The notes under the pieces: generated by a model
Seen by the model: only the letters and a program-made list of their open reading frames with translations
The model's database searches: none
Told to the model about the DNA's origin: nothing
Made by a program: the position numbers and the translations under genes
Part shown: positions 42,254-54,400 of the stretch, piece by piece
Layout of the letters: each line of letters starts with the position of its first letter
How positions within the stretch are numbered: the stretch's first letter is position 1
Assembly (NCBI RefSeq): GCF_028368995.1
Contig: NZ_JAQNDL010000001.1
Span: forward strand, 3,126,001-3,190,000
Reading direction: 5' to 3'
From: Nannocystis bainbridge
GTDB taxonomy: Bacteria > Myxococcota_A > Polyangia > Nannocystales > Nannocystaceae
Length of the DNA stretch: 64,000 bases

Positions 42254-44089
42254 ATGGCTGACACACACCTCGCTCAGATGTTTTTCGACCGCGCCCGCTC
42301 CGAGGGCCAGAGCCCGGGCTATCGCGTCCGCCAGGGCAACGCCTACGTCGACGTGCCCTTCGGCGAGGCCGCCGATCGCGTCGAGGCGATCGCCGCCGGC
42401 GTGCTGAAGGGCGGCCACGCGCCCGCGATCGGCACCTGCGTCACGATCATGGCCAACACCCGACTCGAGTGGATCCTCGCCGACTGGGCCCTGCTGTCGC
42501 TCGGCTACCGCACCGTCCCGATCTACGTCAGCCTGCTGCCGCCCGAGATCGGCTACATCCACGCCGACACCAAGGCCGAGCTGCTGGTGGTCGAGAACAA
42601 GGAGATGCTCGACAAGGTGCGCGCGGCTCAGCGCGGCTTCACCTTCTTCGAGATCGAGTACCCGGCCGACGCGATCAAGCTCAAGCGCTTCATCGTCCTC
42701 GACCCGACCGGCATCGCCCCCGGGGACGACTGGGAGAGCCTGGCCGACGTCGAGGCCCGCGGCCGCGCCGCGCTGGCCGAGACGAAGGGCGAGCGCGACA
42801 AGCGGATGCAGGCGATCCAGCGCTCCGACGTCGCCACGTACACGTACACCTCCGGCACCACCGGCCCCCCGAAGGGCGTCATCCAGACCCACGGGAACAT
42901 GCTGAGCATGCTCGAGAACGTCGAGGAGGTCGGCATGTTCAGCGACAAGGCGCGGGTCGGCGGCGCCTTCCTGTTCTTGCCGCTGGCGCACTCGTTCGGC
43001 CGCCTCGTCGAGTTCGGCGGCGCCTTCTTCCGCTGCAAGATCGTCCTGTCGTCGATCGCCACCGTCGCCGAGGACCTCGGCCTCGCGCGCCCCGGCTTCC
43101 TGCCCGCGGCCCCGCGGGTGTACGAGCGCGTCTACGGCAAGATCATGACCACGGTCGCCTCGAGCCCGGCGCTGCGGCAGAAGATCTTCCACTGGGCGCT
43201 CGGCGTCGGCAAGGCGACGATCCCCTACCGCCAGAAGAACAAGTCGCTGCCGCTCGCGCTCGGCATCAAGTACGGCCTGGCCGACCGCCTGGTGTTCTCG
43301 AAGCTCAAGGCCAAGCTCGGCATGGACCGCATGCACGTGCTGCTGTCCGGCTCGGCGCCGCTGCCGAAGGAGGTCGGCGAGTTCTTCATCGCGCTCGGCC
43401 TCAACGTGTGCGAGGCCTACGGCCTGACCGAGACCTGCCCCGGCCTCACCACCAACCGCCCCAACAACTGGAAGATCGGCACCGTCGGTCCGGCCATCAA
43501 GGGCGTTTCCCTGCGCCTCGCCGAGGACGGCGAGATCCTCGCCAAGGGCCCCAACGTCGTCGGCGGCTACCTCAACCGGCCCGACGCCACCGCCGAGGCG
43601 TGGGACAGCGAAGGCTGGTTCCACACCGGCGACATCGGCGAGTTCGACGAGGACATGCACCTGCGGATCACCGACCGCAAGAAGGACCTCATCAAGACCA
43701 GCGGCGGCAAGTACGTCGCCCCGCAGAAGATCGAGGCCCTGCTCAAGACCAAGCCGATCCTCAGCGAGGCGGTCGTCATCGGCGACGGTCGCAAGTACTG
43801 CGTCGTCCTCGTCACCGTCGACAAGGAGAAGCTCGCCGCCTGGTCGCAGCGCACCGGTAACCCCGCCGACATCAACAGCGGCGCCGTGCAGAAGGAAGTC
43901 CAGGGCTACCTCGACGAGGTCAACCAGAGCCTCGCCTCGTTCGAGTCGATCAAGTACTTCAAGATCGCCCCCGAGGAGTTCACGGTCGACAATGGCATGC
44001 TGACGGCCTCGTTCAAGGTCAAGCGCAAGGAGGTCTCCAAGCGCTACAAGGCCCTGATCGACTCGATGTTCTCGGCCGGCAAGGAGTGA
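42254..44089 (+). CDS. Long-chain fatty-acid-CoA ligase (AMP-binding)
   Basis: This 611-residue cytoplasmic or membrane-associated enzyme activates fatty acids through an acyl-AMP intermediate. Motifs present are the P-loop YTYTSGTTGPPKG (about residue 197), YGLTETCPG (about 390), GWFHTGDIGEFDED and the C-terminal catalytic region DRKKDLIKTSGGKYVAPQKI. The size and insert pattern resemble the bubblegum/FACL15 class of long-chain ligases. ATG 42254 gives a normal start (MADTHLAQMFF). Monocistronic, it converges with the large VIT/vWA gene over a hairpin-rich gap. Confidence 0.92.
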   Translation: MADTHLAQMFFDRARSEGQSPGYRVRQGNAYVDVPFGEAADRVEAIAAGVLKGGHAPAIGTCVTIMANTRLEWILADWALLSLGYRTVPIYVSLLPPEIGYIHADTKAELLVVENKEMLDKVRAAQRGFTFFEIEYPADAIKLKRFIVLDPTGIAPGDDWESLADVEARGRAALAETKGERDKRMQAIQRSDVATYTYTSGTTGPPKGVIQTHGNMLSMLENVEEVGMFSDKARVGGAFLFLPLAHSFGRLVEFGGAFFRCKIVLSSIATVAEDLGLARPGFLPAAPRVYERVYGKIMTTVASSPALRQKIFHWALGVGKATIPYRQKNKSLPLALGIKYGLADRLVFSKLKAKLGMDRMHVLLSGSAPLPKEVGEFFIALGLNVCEAYGLTETCPGLTTNRPNNWKIGTVGPAIKGVSLRLAEDGEILAKGPNVVGGYLNRPDATAEAWDSEGWFHTGDIGEFDEDMHLRITDRKKDLIKTSGGKYVAPQKIEALLKTKPILSEAVVIGDGRKYCVVLVTVDKEKLAAWSQRTGNPADINSGAVQKEVQGYLDEVNQSLASFESIKYFKIAPEEFTVDNGMLTASFKVKRKEVSKRYKALIDSMFSAGKE

Positions 44090-44102
44090 GCTGACCGCTC
44101 CG

Positions 44103-44162
44103 CCATGTCCGATCGGACATGGCACAAGAGACATGGCGCCGAGGACATGCCCTCGGCGCCAT
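44103..44162. terminator. Paired hairpins, likely bidirectional terminator
   Basis: CCATGTCCGATCGGACATGG (44103-44122) is a perfect 20-bp palindrome. ATGGCGCCGAGG (44133-44144), loop ACATGC, CCTCGGCGCCAT (44151-44162) is a perfect 12-bp stem. Both embed the family motif ACATG. They lie between convergent genes, where a terminator on both strands is expected. No long T run follows. Confidence 0.6.
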
Positions 44163-44184
44163 CTTCATTTCTGCCGCAAGAGCG

Positions 44185-47859
<3,675 letters not shown>

Positions 47860-48000
47860 GTCTTCAGATTTCAACGAGAGCGCGGTCGCGCGAGCACGGG
47901 CACGGTCGAGGCGTGGCATACTGCGGCCTCAGACAACCTCGTCCCGGCGAGGTTCCCCGCGATCCCGACGCCCGCACGAACGCGGGCCCCCTACGCCGGA

Positions 48001-49311
48001 TCAGAGCGGCGGCAACCCGACCAGCGCCGCGTGGGTGTCGGCCCACATCTTCAGGCCCACGAGGTCGAGGGAGTAAACGCTCGTCACGCTCCACGGCCAC
48101 GCGCCCGCGTAGCCGTTGGCGCGCAGGACATCGAGCCGCGCGGCCGCCTGGTCCGAGACGATGAACTCGCCCACCACCATCGGCCGGTCGAGCCCGAGGT
48201 CGGCGTATGCCTGCACCGTCGGCGAGAACTGCACCGTCCCGAGCTCCGGATCGCCGTTCCACTGCTGCCCGTCCATCCACGGGTAGTAGTGCGTCTGGTA
48301 GAAGTCGAGCCCCAGCGGCGGCAGCCCGTGCGAGCTGGCGAACTCGGGCGTCCACACGCGATACCACTTCAACGACGCCGACCCCAGCGTCACGTAGGCT
48401 GAAGTGTGGGTGTGCACGGCTTCGCTGACGGTGGCCGCGAACGCGTAGAAGTCTGCCAGCGGGACGGCGTCGGCGCCGCCGTCGGGCGAGGCGGCGGGCA
48501 GGTCGGCGATCGACCACTCTGGCTCGTTCATGATCTCCCACGCGAGGATCGCCGGCTCGTCGGCGAACTCCTGCAAGAGCGGCACGATCGCCGCCTCGAC
48601 CAGCGCCGCCCGCTTGGCCGGATCTTCGAGCGTGTCGCTGCGCCCGCCCGTCTGCACCCCGTTGTTGTGCTGGGCCCAGAACATCCAGTGGAAATCGAGC
48701 AGCACCGGCACGAGGTAGATGCCCCGCGCCCGTGCGATCGCCACGGCCTCATGCATGTCCTCGAGGACATGTTCTCCGAGACCGGTCGGATTGCCGTCGC
48801 CCGAGAACGAGATCCCCGCGCGACCGTCGGTGAACACGAACCATCGCGCCACCCGCAGCCCATGACTCTGCAGCGCGTCGAAGTGCGCCCCGACCTCGGC
48901 CTGCTTGGTGTGCACCCCGTAGGTGCCCCAATTGTTGCTGCCGAAATCGCCGCCGTAGTTCAGCCACGGATAGTTGGCGCCCAGCAGGAAGTAATCACCG
49001 TCACCGACCGGGATCGTGCTCCCGGGTGGCACGTCCTGCCCGCCGGTCGTCCCGCTGCTCGAGCTCGTCGAGGTGTCACTGGTCGTGCTCGTCGTGCTCG
49101 TCGTGCTGGTGCTCGTGCTCGAGCTCGTCTCCACGCCGGTCGTCGGCGCCGTCGTACCCCACGTCGTCGTCGTGTCCCACGTCGTGCCCCACGTCGTCGT
49201 CGTCGTCATCGACGAGGTCGTGTCGAAGTCGGCGGCGAACGTGGTCTCGAACCCGTCGTCCAGCTGACACGCGAGCGCGAGCGACCCGAGGACCAGAACC
49301 AGTCGATGCAT
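48001..49311 (-). CDS. Glycoside hydrolase (GH5-like, cellulase/mannanase fold) lipoprotein
   Basis: This 436-residue exported lipoprotein has lipobox LALAC, a Thr/Ser-rich linker (about residues 25-95) encoded largely by ACGACG-type repeats, and a (beta/alpha)8 clan GH-A catalytic domain. It shows HGLRVARWFVFTDG, DFHWMFWAQ, the acid/base Glu in AWEIMNEPEWS and the nucleophile Glu in PMVVGEFIVS. Substrates of this type are beta-mannan or cellulose-like glycans, probably cut outside the cell. ATG 49311 begins the signal. A palindrome copy (CATGTCCTCGAGGACATG, 48753-48770) is read in frame as HVLEDMHE. Confidence 0.88.
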   Translation of the reverse strand: MHRLVLVLGSLALACQLDDGFETTFAADFDTTSSMTTTTTWGTTWDTTTTWGTTAPTTGVETSSSTSTSTTSTTSTTSDTSTSSSSGTTGGQDVPPGSTIPVGDGDYFLLGANYPWLNYGGDFGSNNWGTYGVHTKQAEVGAHFDALQSHGLRVARWFVFTDGRAGISFSGDGNPTGLGEHVLEDMHEAVAIARARGIYLVPVLLDFHWMFWAQHNNGVQTGGRSDTLEDPAKRAALVEAAIVPLLQEFADEPAILAWEIMNEPEWSIADLPAASPDGGADAVPLADFYAFAATVSEAVHTHTSAYVTLGSASLKWYRVWTPEFASSHGLPPLGLDFYQTHYYPWMDGQQWNGDPELGTVQFSPTVQAYADLGLDRPMVVGEFIVSDQAAARLDVLRANGYAGAWPWSVTSVYSLDLVGLKMWADTHAALVGLPPL

Positions 49312-49415
49312 CCCCTTACGATAGCGGCGAGCGCCGCGGAGCGCACCGAGCCCACAAATGGCCGAGGGCCACCCGGCATAGCCGGACAGCCCCCGCGTGC
49401 TGACGTGCAGCAGGA

Positions 49416-50681
49416 TTAGTTCGTCGCGACCGCGGCGCTGACCGAGCCGGCAGCCTGGAGCTGCGTGCTGAGGCGGCCCGCCGAGTCGGTGATGAGCTTG
49501 GCGGCCTCCGGCAGCAGGCCGATGGCACAAGCGGCGCCGATCGACGCCTTGAGGTCGCCCGAGGCCTTGAGCGTCCCGGCGGCCGAGTTGACCGCGGTGA
49601 CGCCGGCGTCGCCGAGCGTGGCACTGACTTCGATCAGGCCCTCGGCGCGAGCCACGGCGGCGAGCAGCGCCGCGTAGCGGATCTTGAAGTTGTTGATGAA
49701 GCCCTTGAACTCGGCGCGCAGGTCGGCGCTGCCGCCGGCCTCGGCGTTGAACACGTAGTCCACGCTCAGCGACGGCGGGTAGCACTGGACGCTCGCCTCC
49801 GCCTTGGCGTTGACGGTCGCCTCGCACTCGGCCGACACCTCGGGCGGGGTCGCCTTGCCGGTGCAGCTGCCCTTGCACTCGACGTTCGCCTCGGCGGACG
49901 CCGAGCAACGGGCCTCGGCCGACGCGTCGCAGGAGCCGCTCGGCGGGGTGTACTCGCAGGAGCCGGTGCACTTGCCCTCGCAGGAACCGCCCGCGCCGAG
50001 ATCGCAGGTGCCCTCGCACATGCCGGCGCAGCGACCCTCGAAGTCCTCGCCGTCGCAGCGGCCGCTGCAGGTGCCGTCGCAGGCCGCGGCGGCAGTGAAC
50101 TCGCAGGCGCCCTTGCAGGTGCCTTCGCAGTTCAGGTTCGGCGCCTGACCCTCGCAGGTCAGGCCGCCAGCCGCGTGGCAGTCGGCCTGGGCGTTGACGT
50201 CGATCGCGCAGCTGCCCTCGCACTTGGCCTCGATCGAGCCCGGCTTCGCCATGACGTCGCACTCGGCCGCGGCCTTGACCGCGATGTCGAGCTGCGCCTC
50301 GCAGCGCGGCGGCTCGGCCTTGATCTTCAGGCCGGCCTCGACGTCGATGTACGCCGACAGCTTGGCCTGGAGCGCGGCCTTGAAGTCGCCGCCGACCTCG
50401 GCGCCGACGAGCCCGTAGAGCGCCGTGAGCTCCGCCTGGATGTCGGAGGCGGTGGCGTTGATGGCACCCGACACGTCGAGCGTCGCGCTGAAGAACGCGT
50501 CGATCTCGGCGATGCCGGAGACGTTGAACTTACCGTTGACGAAGGCGTCGGCGTCACACGTGAGCCCGCACTGCTCGGCAATGTTGCCGACGTCGTCGCA
50601 GCCCTGCGTTGCGGTGAGCGACAAACCCGCGATGAGGCCGCCGGCGATCAACCCAAAGGATCCCATTCGATTCGTGATCAT
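49416..50681 (-). CDS. Exported protein with CxGxC-type cysteine repeats
   Basis: This 421-residue protein has a signal peptide with a lipobox-like end (LSLTATQGC) and a helical N-terminal part. A central Cys block (about residues 155-280) follows with more than ten CxGxC or CEGxC units (CEGTCKGAC, CDGTCSGRC, CEGKCTGSC), then a helical Ala-rich C-terminus. The block could bind metal, form disulfide ladders, or act as a scaffold. I do not recognise a named family, although myxobacteria often encode comparable repeats. AGGAG about 10 bp upstream supports ATG 50681. Function unknown. Confidence 0.8.
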   Translation of the reverse strand: MITNRMGSFGLIAGGLIAGLSLTATQGCDDVGNIAEQCGLTCDADAFVNGKFNVSGIAEIDAFFSATLDVSGAINATASDIQAELTALYGLVGAEVGGDFKAALQAKLSAYIDVEAGLKIKAEPPRCEAQLDIAVKAAAECDVMAKPGSIEAKCEGSCAIDVNAQADCHAAGGLTCEGQAPNLNCEGTCKGACEFTAAAACDGTCSGRCDGEDFEGRCAGMCEGTCDLGAGGSCEGKCTGSCEYTPPSGSCDASAEARCSASAEANVECKGSCTGKATPPEVSAECEATVNAKAEASVQCYPPSLSVDYVFNAEAGGSADLRAEFKGFINNFKIRYAALLAAVARAEGLIEVSATLGDAGVTAVNSAAGTLKASGDLKASIGAACAIGLLPEAAKLITDSAGRLSTQLQAAGSVSAAVATN

Positions 50682-50810
50682 GATCTTGACTGCTCCTTAC
50701 CAAGCTCTGCGATGAACTCGTCGGTGGTTCCACGGAATTCTCGCCGTGCCGGCGCGTATGCGGACGCACGCGCGCCGAACCGTCGAGATGGTCCCATGAG
50801 CGAAGGACCC

Positions 50811-50920
50811 TGCAAAGCCCCTTTAAAAGGGAACGAGCCCGGGCGCAGCAACATGTGCACTGCGCTGGGCTCGTTACGAACTGCGACCCAACCGCCCGGG
50901 GGAGGGAGGTTAGCTTTGCA
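50811..50920. other. Candidate structured RNA or operator upstream of the CxGxC gene
   Basis: Nested pairing is visible. Outer TGCAAAGC (50811-50818) pairs with GCTTTGCA (50913-50920). Inner AACGAGCCCGGGCGCAG (50832-50848) pairs nearly perfectly with CTGCGCTGGGCTCGTT (50860-50875) around an 11-bp loop containing ACATGT. A smaller CCCTTTAAAAGGG hairpin lies between. No protein frame is convincing. It may be a cis-acting leader on the minus strand or a small RNA. The rest of the 401-bp gap (50682-51082) shows no gene. Confidence 0.45.
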
Positions 50921-51082
50921 AGGTTCGCTCGCGAAGACAGGACCAAACATGGAAGCCGATGGTGCCCCTTGGACAGCGCGACCGCGCAAATCTTCAAGCC
51001 AGGCCGGCGGGGTTTACCATGCTCTTCGTCGTGCGCCAGCAATGTCCGCGCGCGAAACCGAAGTTGCCCCCAACTTCATGGA

Positions 51083-52045
51083 TCAGGGGTCGTCGTCGGG
51101 GGCGCGCAAGAAATCGACGATGACCGGGCAGTGGTCGCTCACGTCGGCGTAGTCGCGCTCCGGGTGGGTCGGCGTCGAGCGGAACGGGCGGCAGGCATGG
51201 CGCGCGCAGTGAAGGAGTGACTCCGCCTGTACCTTCGCGACCTCGCCGGCGAGGACTCCGCGGACCCACACCAGGTCGAGCAGAGATGGTTCATGCCAGA
51301 CATCGCGCCGACCTCCATCCCAGTACGCGGAGCAGCCTGAGCCATTGACCACTCGCTGCAGCCCGGCCGCGCCGAGACGCGCATCCAGGGCCTGCAGTTC
51401 CTCTTCAGGCCGGCCCCGTGTGGGTCCGGTGGCGTTGAAATCGCCGAGGACGATGACATCGTCGTCATCCTGCGCGATCTCCTCGACGATCCCGGCCAGC
51501 ACCTCCCACTGCGAGCGACGCAGCGCATAGCCCTCGTCGCTCGCCTTGAGGTGCACCACCAGCACGTGGAAGTCGGGCCCGCCGCCGCGCCCGCGCAAGT
51601 AGCCCGAAAGGCCAGGTCGCACCGGACCGCCCATCGTCAGTCCTTCGTGCTCTCGCGGCGCGCCGATCAGCTCGAACACCGATGGGTCGTAGAGGAAGCC
51701 GAGCCGTTGATCGTTGCGCCCGCCGGCGTTCGACAGCGCCAGCTCCCAGCCGGGCATCGCTTGCCGCAGGCGATCGGCGTCGTGGATCTCCTGCACCGCG
51801 ATCACATCGGCCGCGAGCGCCGACAGACGGGCGGCCAGGCGCTCGAGGTCCTGGCCCTCGTCGGGGAAGTTGCGCAGGTTCCACGTCGCCACGCGCAGCT
51901 GGTTCGCCGACTTGCCCGGCGCGGCGCCCTCCCCGGGCAGGCCCCACCAGCGTCGCAGCGGTTCGCCCGCGAGCGACCACGTCGTCACCAGCGCGAGCAC
52001 CAGCACGAAGCCGAGCCACCGCGGCGGTCGTCTGCGGCGCGCCAC
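51083..52045 (-). CDS. Endonuclease/exonuclease/phosphatase family protein (second copy)
   Basis: This 320-residue protein starts at GTG 52045 with an Arg-rich N-terminus and one membrane helix (LGFVLVLALVTTWSLAG). The EEP fold shows VATWNLRNFPDEGQ, AVQEIHDADR, VIVLGDFNATGPT and SDHCPVIVDF, so the metal and catalytic residues are present. It has the same architecture as the protein encoded at 33918-34865; the two are paralogues and likely both act outside the inner membrane. It follows the hypothetical gene by 3 bp and the S21 gene further upstream, suggesting one operon. Confidence 0.87.
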   Translation of the reverse strand: MARRRRPPRWLGFVLVLALVTTWSLAGEPLRRWWGLPGEGAAPGKSANQLRVATWNLRNFPDEGQDLERLAARLSALAADVIAVQEIHDADRLRQAMPGWELALSNAGGRNDQRLGFLYDPSVFELIGAPREHEGLTMGGPVRPGLSGYLRGRGGGPDFHVLVVHLKASDEGYALRRSQWEVLAGIVEEIAQDDDDVIVLGDFNATGPTRGRPEEELQALDARLGAAGLQRVVNGSGCSAYWDGGRRDVWHEPSLLDLVWVRGVLAGEVAKVQAESLLHCARHACRPFRSTPTHPERDYADVSDHCPVIVDFLRAPDDDP

Positions 52046-52048
52046 GGC

Positions 52049-52606
52049 TCAGGCCTCGAACTCGTACTCGGTGAAGCCGAGCTCGAAGCTGCACGCGCGC
52101 GCCGGTGCGACCGCCGTCGGCGGGCTCGCGGCGTGCTGCACCACATAAGGACCGGCCAGGCGCACCACCGCTTCGGGCGTGTGGGCGAGACCTGTCCCGA
52201 AGGTCAGACGCCTGCCGCCGCCGGGCGCGTCCGCTTGCGCGAGCAGCTGCAGCGCGGTCGCCTCCTCCGGGCCCTGCGCATACACGTCGCAGCTCGCCGC
52301 GTCGGCGGCCGTCTGTTCGACCTCGACCTCGACGCGCATCGACCAGCCGCGCCGCGTCGCCCGCCGCTGCAGATCAGCGAGCAGGTCGGCTGCCGCAAAC
52401 TCGTGCACGTCGTCGTCATCGAGCGCATCGGGCTGCGCGACCGGCAGCGCCACGCTGTAGACCGGGCAGAACAGCGCGCCCCCTAGCGGATCGCCGACGC
52501 CGAACACGCAGCGCAGCGCGAACAGCCCGGGGGCCGTGCATGGCTCTTCGGACATGTCCCTCGGGACACCGTCATCGCGCCGGGCGGCGACCAGACGCAG
52601 TCGCAT
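52049..52606 (-). CDS. Hypothetical protein between S21 and nuclease genes
   Basis: This 185-residue protein has no signal or membrane segment. It is rich in charged residues and Ala, with short beta-like parts (FALRCVFGVGDPLGGALF, SMRVEVEVEQT, CSFELGFTEYEFEA). I do not recognise a family. The N-terminal segment (about residues 12-22, VPRDMSEE) is encoded by a dispersed palindrome (CGGACATGTCCCTCGGGACA), and a second copy is read near residue 135 (LTFGTGL). It probably shares a transcript with the S21 gene (21 bp upstream) and the EEP gene (3 bp downstream). Confidence 0.65.
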   Translation of the reverse strand: MRLRLVAARRDDGVPRDMSEEPCTAPGLFALRCVFGVGDPLGGALFCPVYSVALPVAQPDALDDDDVHEFAAADLLADLQRRATRRGWSMRVEVEVEQTAADAASCDVYAQGPEEATALQLLAQADAPGGGRRLTFGTGLAHTPEAVVRLAGPYVVQHAASPPTAVAPARACSFELGFTEYEFEA

Positions 52607-52607
52607 G

Positions 52608-52627
52608 GGACCTGTCCGAAAGGACTG
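52608..52627. repeat. Palindrome between rpsU and the next gene
   Basis: GGACCTGTCCGAAAGGACTG fills the 21-bp gap after the rpsU stop. It contains the TGTCC-loop-GGACT hairpin with a GAAA loop. Confidence 0.7.
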
Positions 52628-52942
52628 CTAACCCTCGCCGCGCATCATCGGGCGCTTGCGCTGGCGACGCTTGCGACGGCGCTCGGCCTCACGCAGCTTG
52701 CGCTTCATCTTGACGCTCGGCTTCTCGTAGTGGCGGCGCCGCTTGATCTCGCGGAGCACGCCCTCGCTGGCCATCAGGCGGCGGAGCTTGCGGATAGCCC
52801 GCTCGACGCCACGCTCGTCGACCTTGACCTCCAGCGGGCGGCCCGTCACCGGGCGATGATCGTTCACGGTGGTGGCGGGGTTCGGGAGCGGCTCGCGGCG
52901 CTGGTTGTAGTCGGAGAACTCTTCGTCGGTTTGGCGGGCCAT
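52628..52942 (-). CDS. rpsU: 30S ribosomal protein S21
   Basis: This 104-residue S21 has the conserved core from about residue 38: LEVKVDERGVERAIRKLRRL, then ASEGVLREIKRRRHYEKPSV and a strongly basic tail (KMKRKLREAERRRKRRQRKR). It joins the small subunit near the anti-Shine-Dalgarno region and helps start translation. Compared with the usual 58-70 residues, it has an N-terminal extension of about 36 residues and a longer tail. ATG 52942 is chosen because upstream codons would be unlike coding sequence. It heads a unit with the two downstream genes. Confidence 0.93.
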   Translation of the reverse strand: MARQTDEEFSDYNQRREPLPNPATTVNDHRPVTGRPLEVKVDERGVERAIRKLRRLMASEGVLREIKRRRHYEKPSVKMKRKLREAERRRKRRQRKRPMMRGEG

Positions 52943-53006
52943 GGTTGAAGGCCGCAATGGATAGGAGATCCCGCGGCGGCGGTCAAGCGGCCGGCCTGGC
53001 CGAGGT

Positions 53007-53783
53007 TCACCCGCCGGCGACACCCCCGGCGGCCGTGCGCCCGCCGTCGACGGCGATGATCTGGCCGCTGACGAAGGCGCTGCGGGCCAGAAACAGGACC
53101 GTCTCGGCGACGTCGTCGGGCGTGCCGATCCGCCCGAGCGGAATCGCGCGCACGATCCGCGCGCGGATCTCCGACCCCTCGGCGAACCGCGGATCTGCCT
53201 CCGGCCAGACCACCGTGCCCGGCGCCACCCCGTTGACCCGCACCGCCGGCGCCAGCTCGACCGCCAGCGCCTTGGTGGCCATCAGCAGCCCGGCCTTGGC
53301 CGTGCAATGGTCGAGATAGCCAGGCCAGGGCTGCATCGCCGCCACGTCGAGGATGTTGACCACCGCCCCGCGCGCCGCCGTCAGCGCCGGCGCCACCGCC
53401 CGCGTCAGCGACACCGGCGCCACCAGGTTCACCTCGAGCACGCGCCGGAGATCGTCGTCGTCGCGGGCCGCGAACTCACCGCGCTCGAAGCTCGCCGCGC
53501 TGTTGACCAGCAAATCGAGGCGACCGCCGGCGGGCCCCGCCGGGTCGAGGACCCGCGCCGCGAGCCCCTTCCGCGCCGACTCGGCCGCCAGGTCGGCCTG
53601 GATCGTGCCCACGCAGCCGGACCCTAGCGCCTCGCCGAGCGCATCCGCCGCCGTTTTGCTGCTGTGATAGTGCAACCAGACACGGTAGCCGGCGCGGGCG
53701 AGCGTGCTCGTGATCGCCCGTCCGACCCGCACGGCCCCGCCCGTCACCAGCGCGATTGGCGCCACCTGCTCGGAGTGCTCCAT
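53007..53783 (-). CDS. SDR oxidoreductase, PTR1-like pteridine reductase with Tyr-to-His change
   Basis: This 258-residue short-chain reductase has NADPH site TGGAVRVGRAI (14-24), LLVNSAA (91-97), and Asp146 in VVNILDVAA, matching the catalytic Asp of trypanosomatid PTR1 rather than the usual Ser. The catalytic YxxxK is altered: the position expected to be Tyr is His159 (GYLDHCTAK), with Lys163 kept. It could reduce dihydropterins or a related ring, and its neighbourhood (GTP cyclohydrolase I) supports a pterin role. ATG 53783 begins the fold. It is divergent from the MerR-folE unit. Confidence 0.8.
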   Translation of the reverse strand: MEHSEQVAPIALVTGGAVRVGRAITSTLARAGYRVWLHYHSSKTAADALGEALGSGCVGTIQADLAAESARKGLAARVLDPAGPAGGRLDLLVNSAASFERGEFAARDDDDLRRVLEVNLVAPVSLTRAVAPALTAARGAVVNILDVAAMQPWPGYLDHCTAKAGLLMATKALAVELAPAVRVNGVAPGTVVWPEADPRFAEGSEIRARIVRAIPLGRIGTPDDVAETVLFLARSAFVSGQIIAVDGGRTAAGGVAGG

Positions 53784-53842
53784 GACGTGGGAGAGCCTAC
53801 CGATCTCACGCGCGGGCGCCACCGCGTAACCCTCTCGCAATA

Positions 53843-53872
53843 TTGACTGTTACGATAGGTCACGCGTACGGT
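53843..53872 (+). promoter_or_regulatory. MerR-type promoter region
   Basis: TTGACT (53843-53848) and TACGGT (53867-53872) are spaced by 18 bp, just upstream of ATG 53879. The region between the divergent SDR and MerR genes is AT-rich. MerR proteins usually bind in the long spacer of such promoters. Confidence 0.4.
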
Positions 53873-53878
53873 TTCTGC

Positions 53879-54364
53879 ATGTCGGGGACGGAACGGACGC
53901 TCAGCTTGAAGGATATGTTGGCCGGAAGCGGCTGCACGCCGCGGACCGTGCGGTTTTACGAGCGTGAGGGGCTGCTGCGGGCCACGCGGACGCGCGGGGG
54001 CCATCGCGCGTTTTCGCCTACCGAGCTCGACCGGCTCAACTTCATCGTCGCGCTGCGGGAGGCCGGCTGGTCGCTGGAGGAGATCGCCGAGCTGCTGGCG
54101 ATCCGCGGCGCGGCCGCCAGCGACCGCGACGCCTGCCGGCAGCTCGACCAGACCCTGCGCGGCCGCCTCGGCGAGCTCGAACGCAAGCTGGATCTCCTCA
54201 CCCGCTTGCGCAGCGACCTCGAAGGCACTCGCAAGGCGCTCGCCGTGTGCAGCGAGTGCACCGAGGCCGCCCCGGACCGCGCCGGTTGTCTCGACTGCAA
54301 GCGGCTGCCGGAGCCGGCCGAGCTGCCGCGAGGGTTCCGCCTGACCTGGCGCGTCGACGGCTAG
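53879..54364 (+). CDS. MerR-family transcriptional regulator with Cys-rich C-terminus
   Basis: This 161-residue protein has an N-terminal winged helix (TPRTVRFYEREGLLRATRTR, then HRAFSPTELDRLNFIVALRE), a dimerisation helix, and a C-terminal cluster CSECTEAAPDRAGCLDCKRL. The four Cys could bind metal or an Fe-S cluster, as in SoxR or metal-sensing relatives; this is inference. It sits between the divergent pterin reductase-like gene and folE, so it likely senses redox or metal state and controls one or both. ATG 53879 is the better start. Confidence 0.88.
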   Translation: MSGTERTLSLKDMLAGSGCTPRTVRFYEREGLLRATRTRGGHRAFSPTELDRLNFIVALREAGWSLEEIAELLAIRGAAASDRDACRQLDQTLRGRLGELERKLDLLTRLRSDLEGTRKALAVCSECTEAAPDRAGCLDCKRLPEPAELPRGFRLTWRVDG

Positions 54365-54400
54365 TGCCTCGGCCGCGCGAACCGGGTATATCGGGGCGAC

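Noticed and set aside
49312..50262. Upstream extension of the glycosidase frame
   Set aside because: The signal peptide begins at ATG 49311; the upstream part is a shadow of the CxGxC gene.
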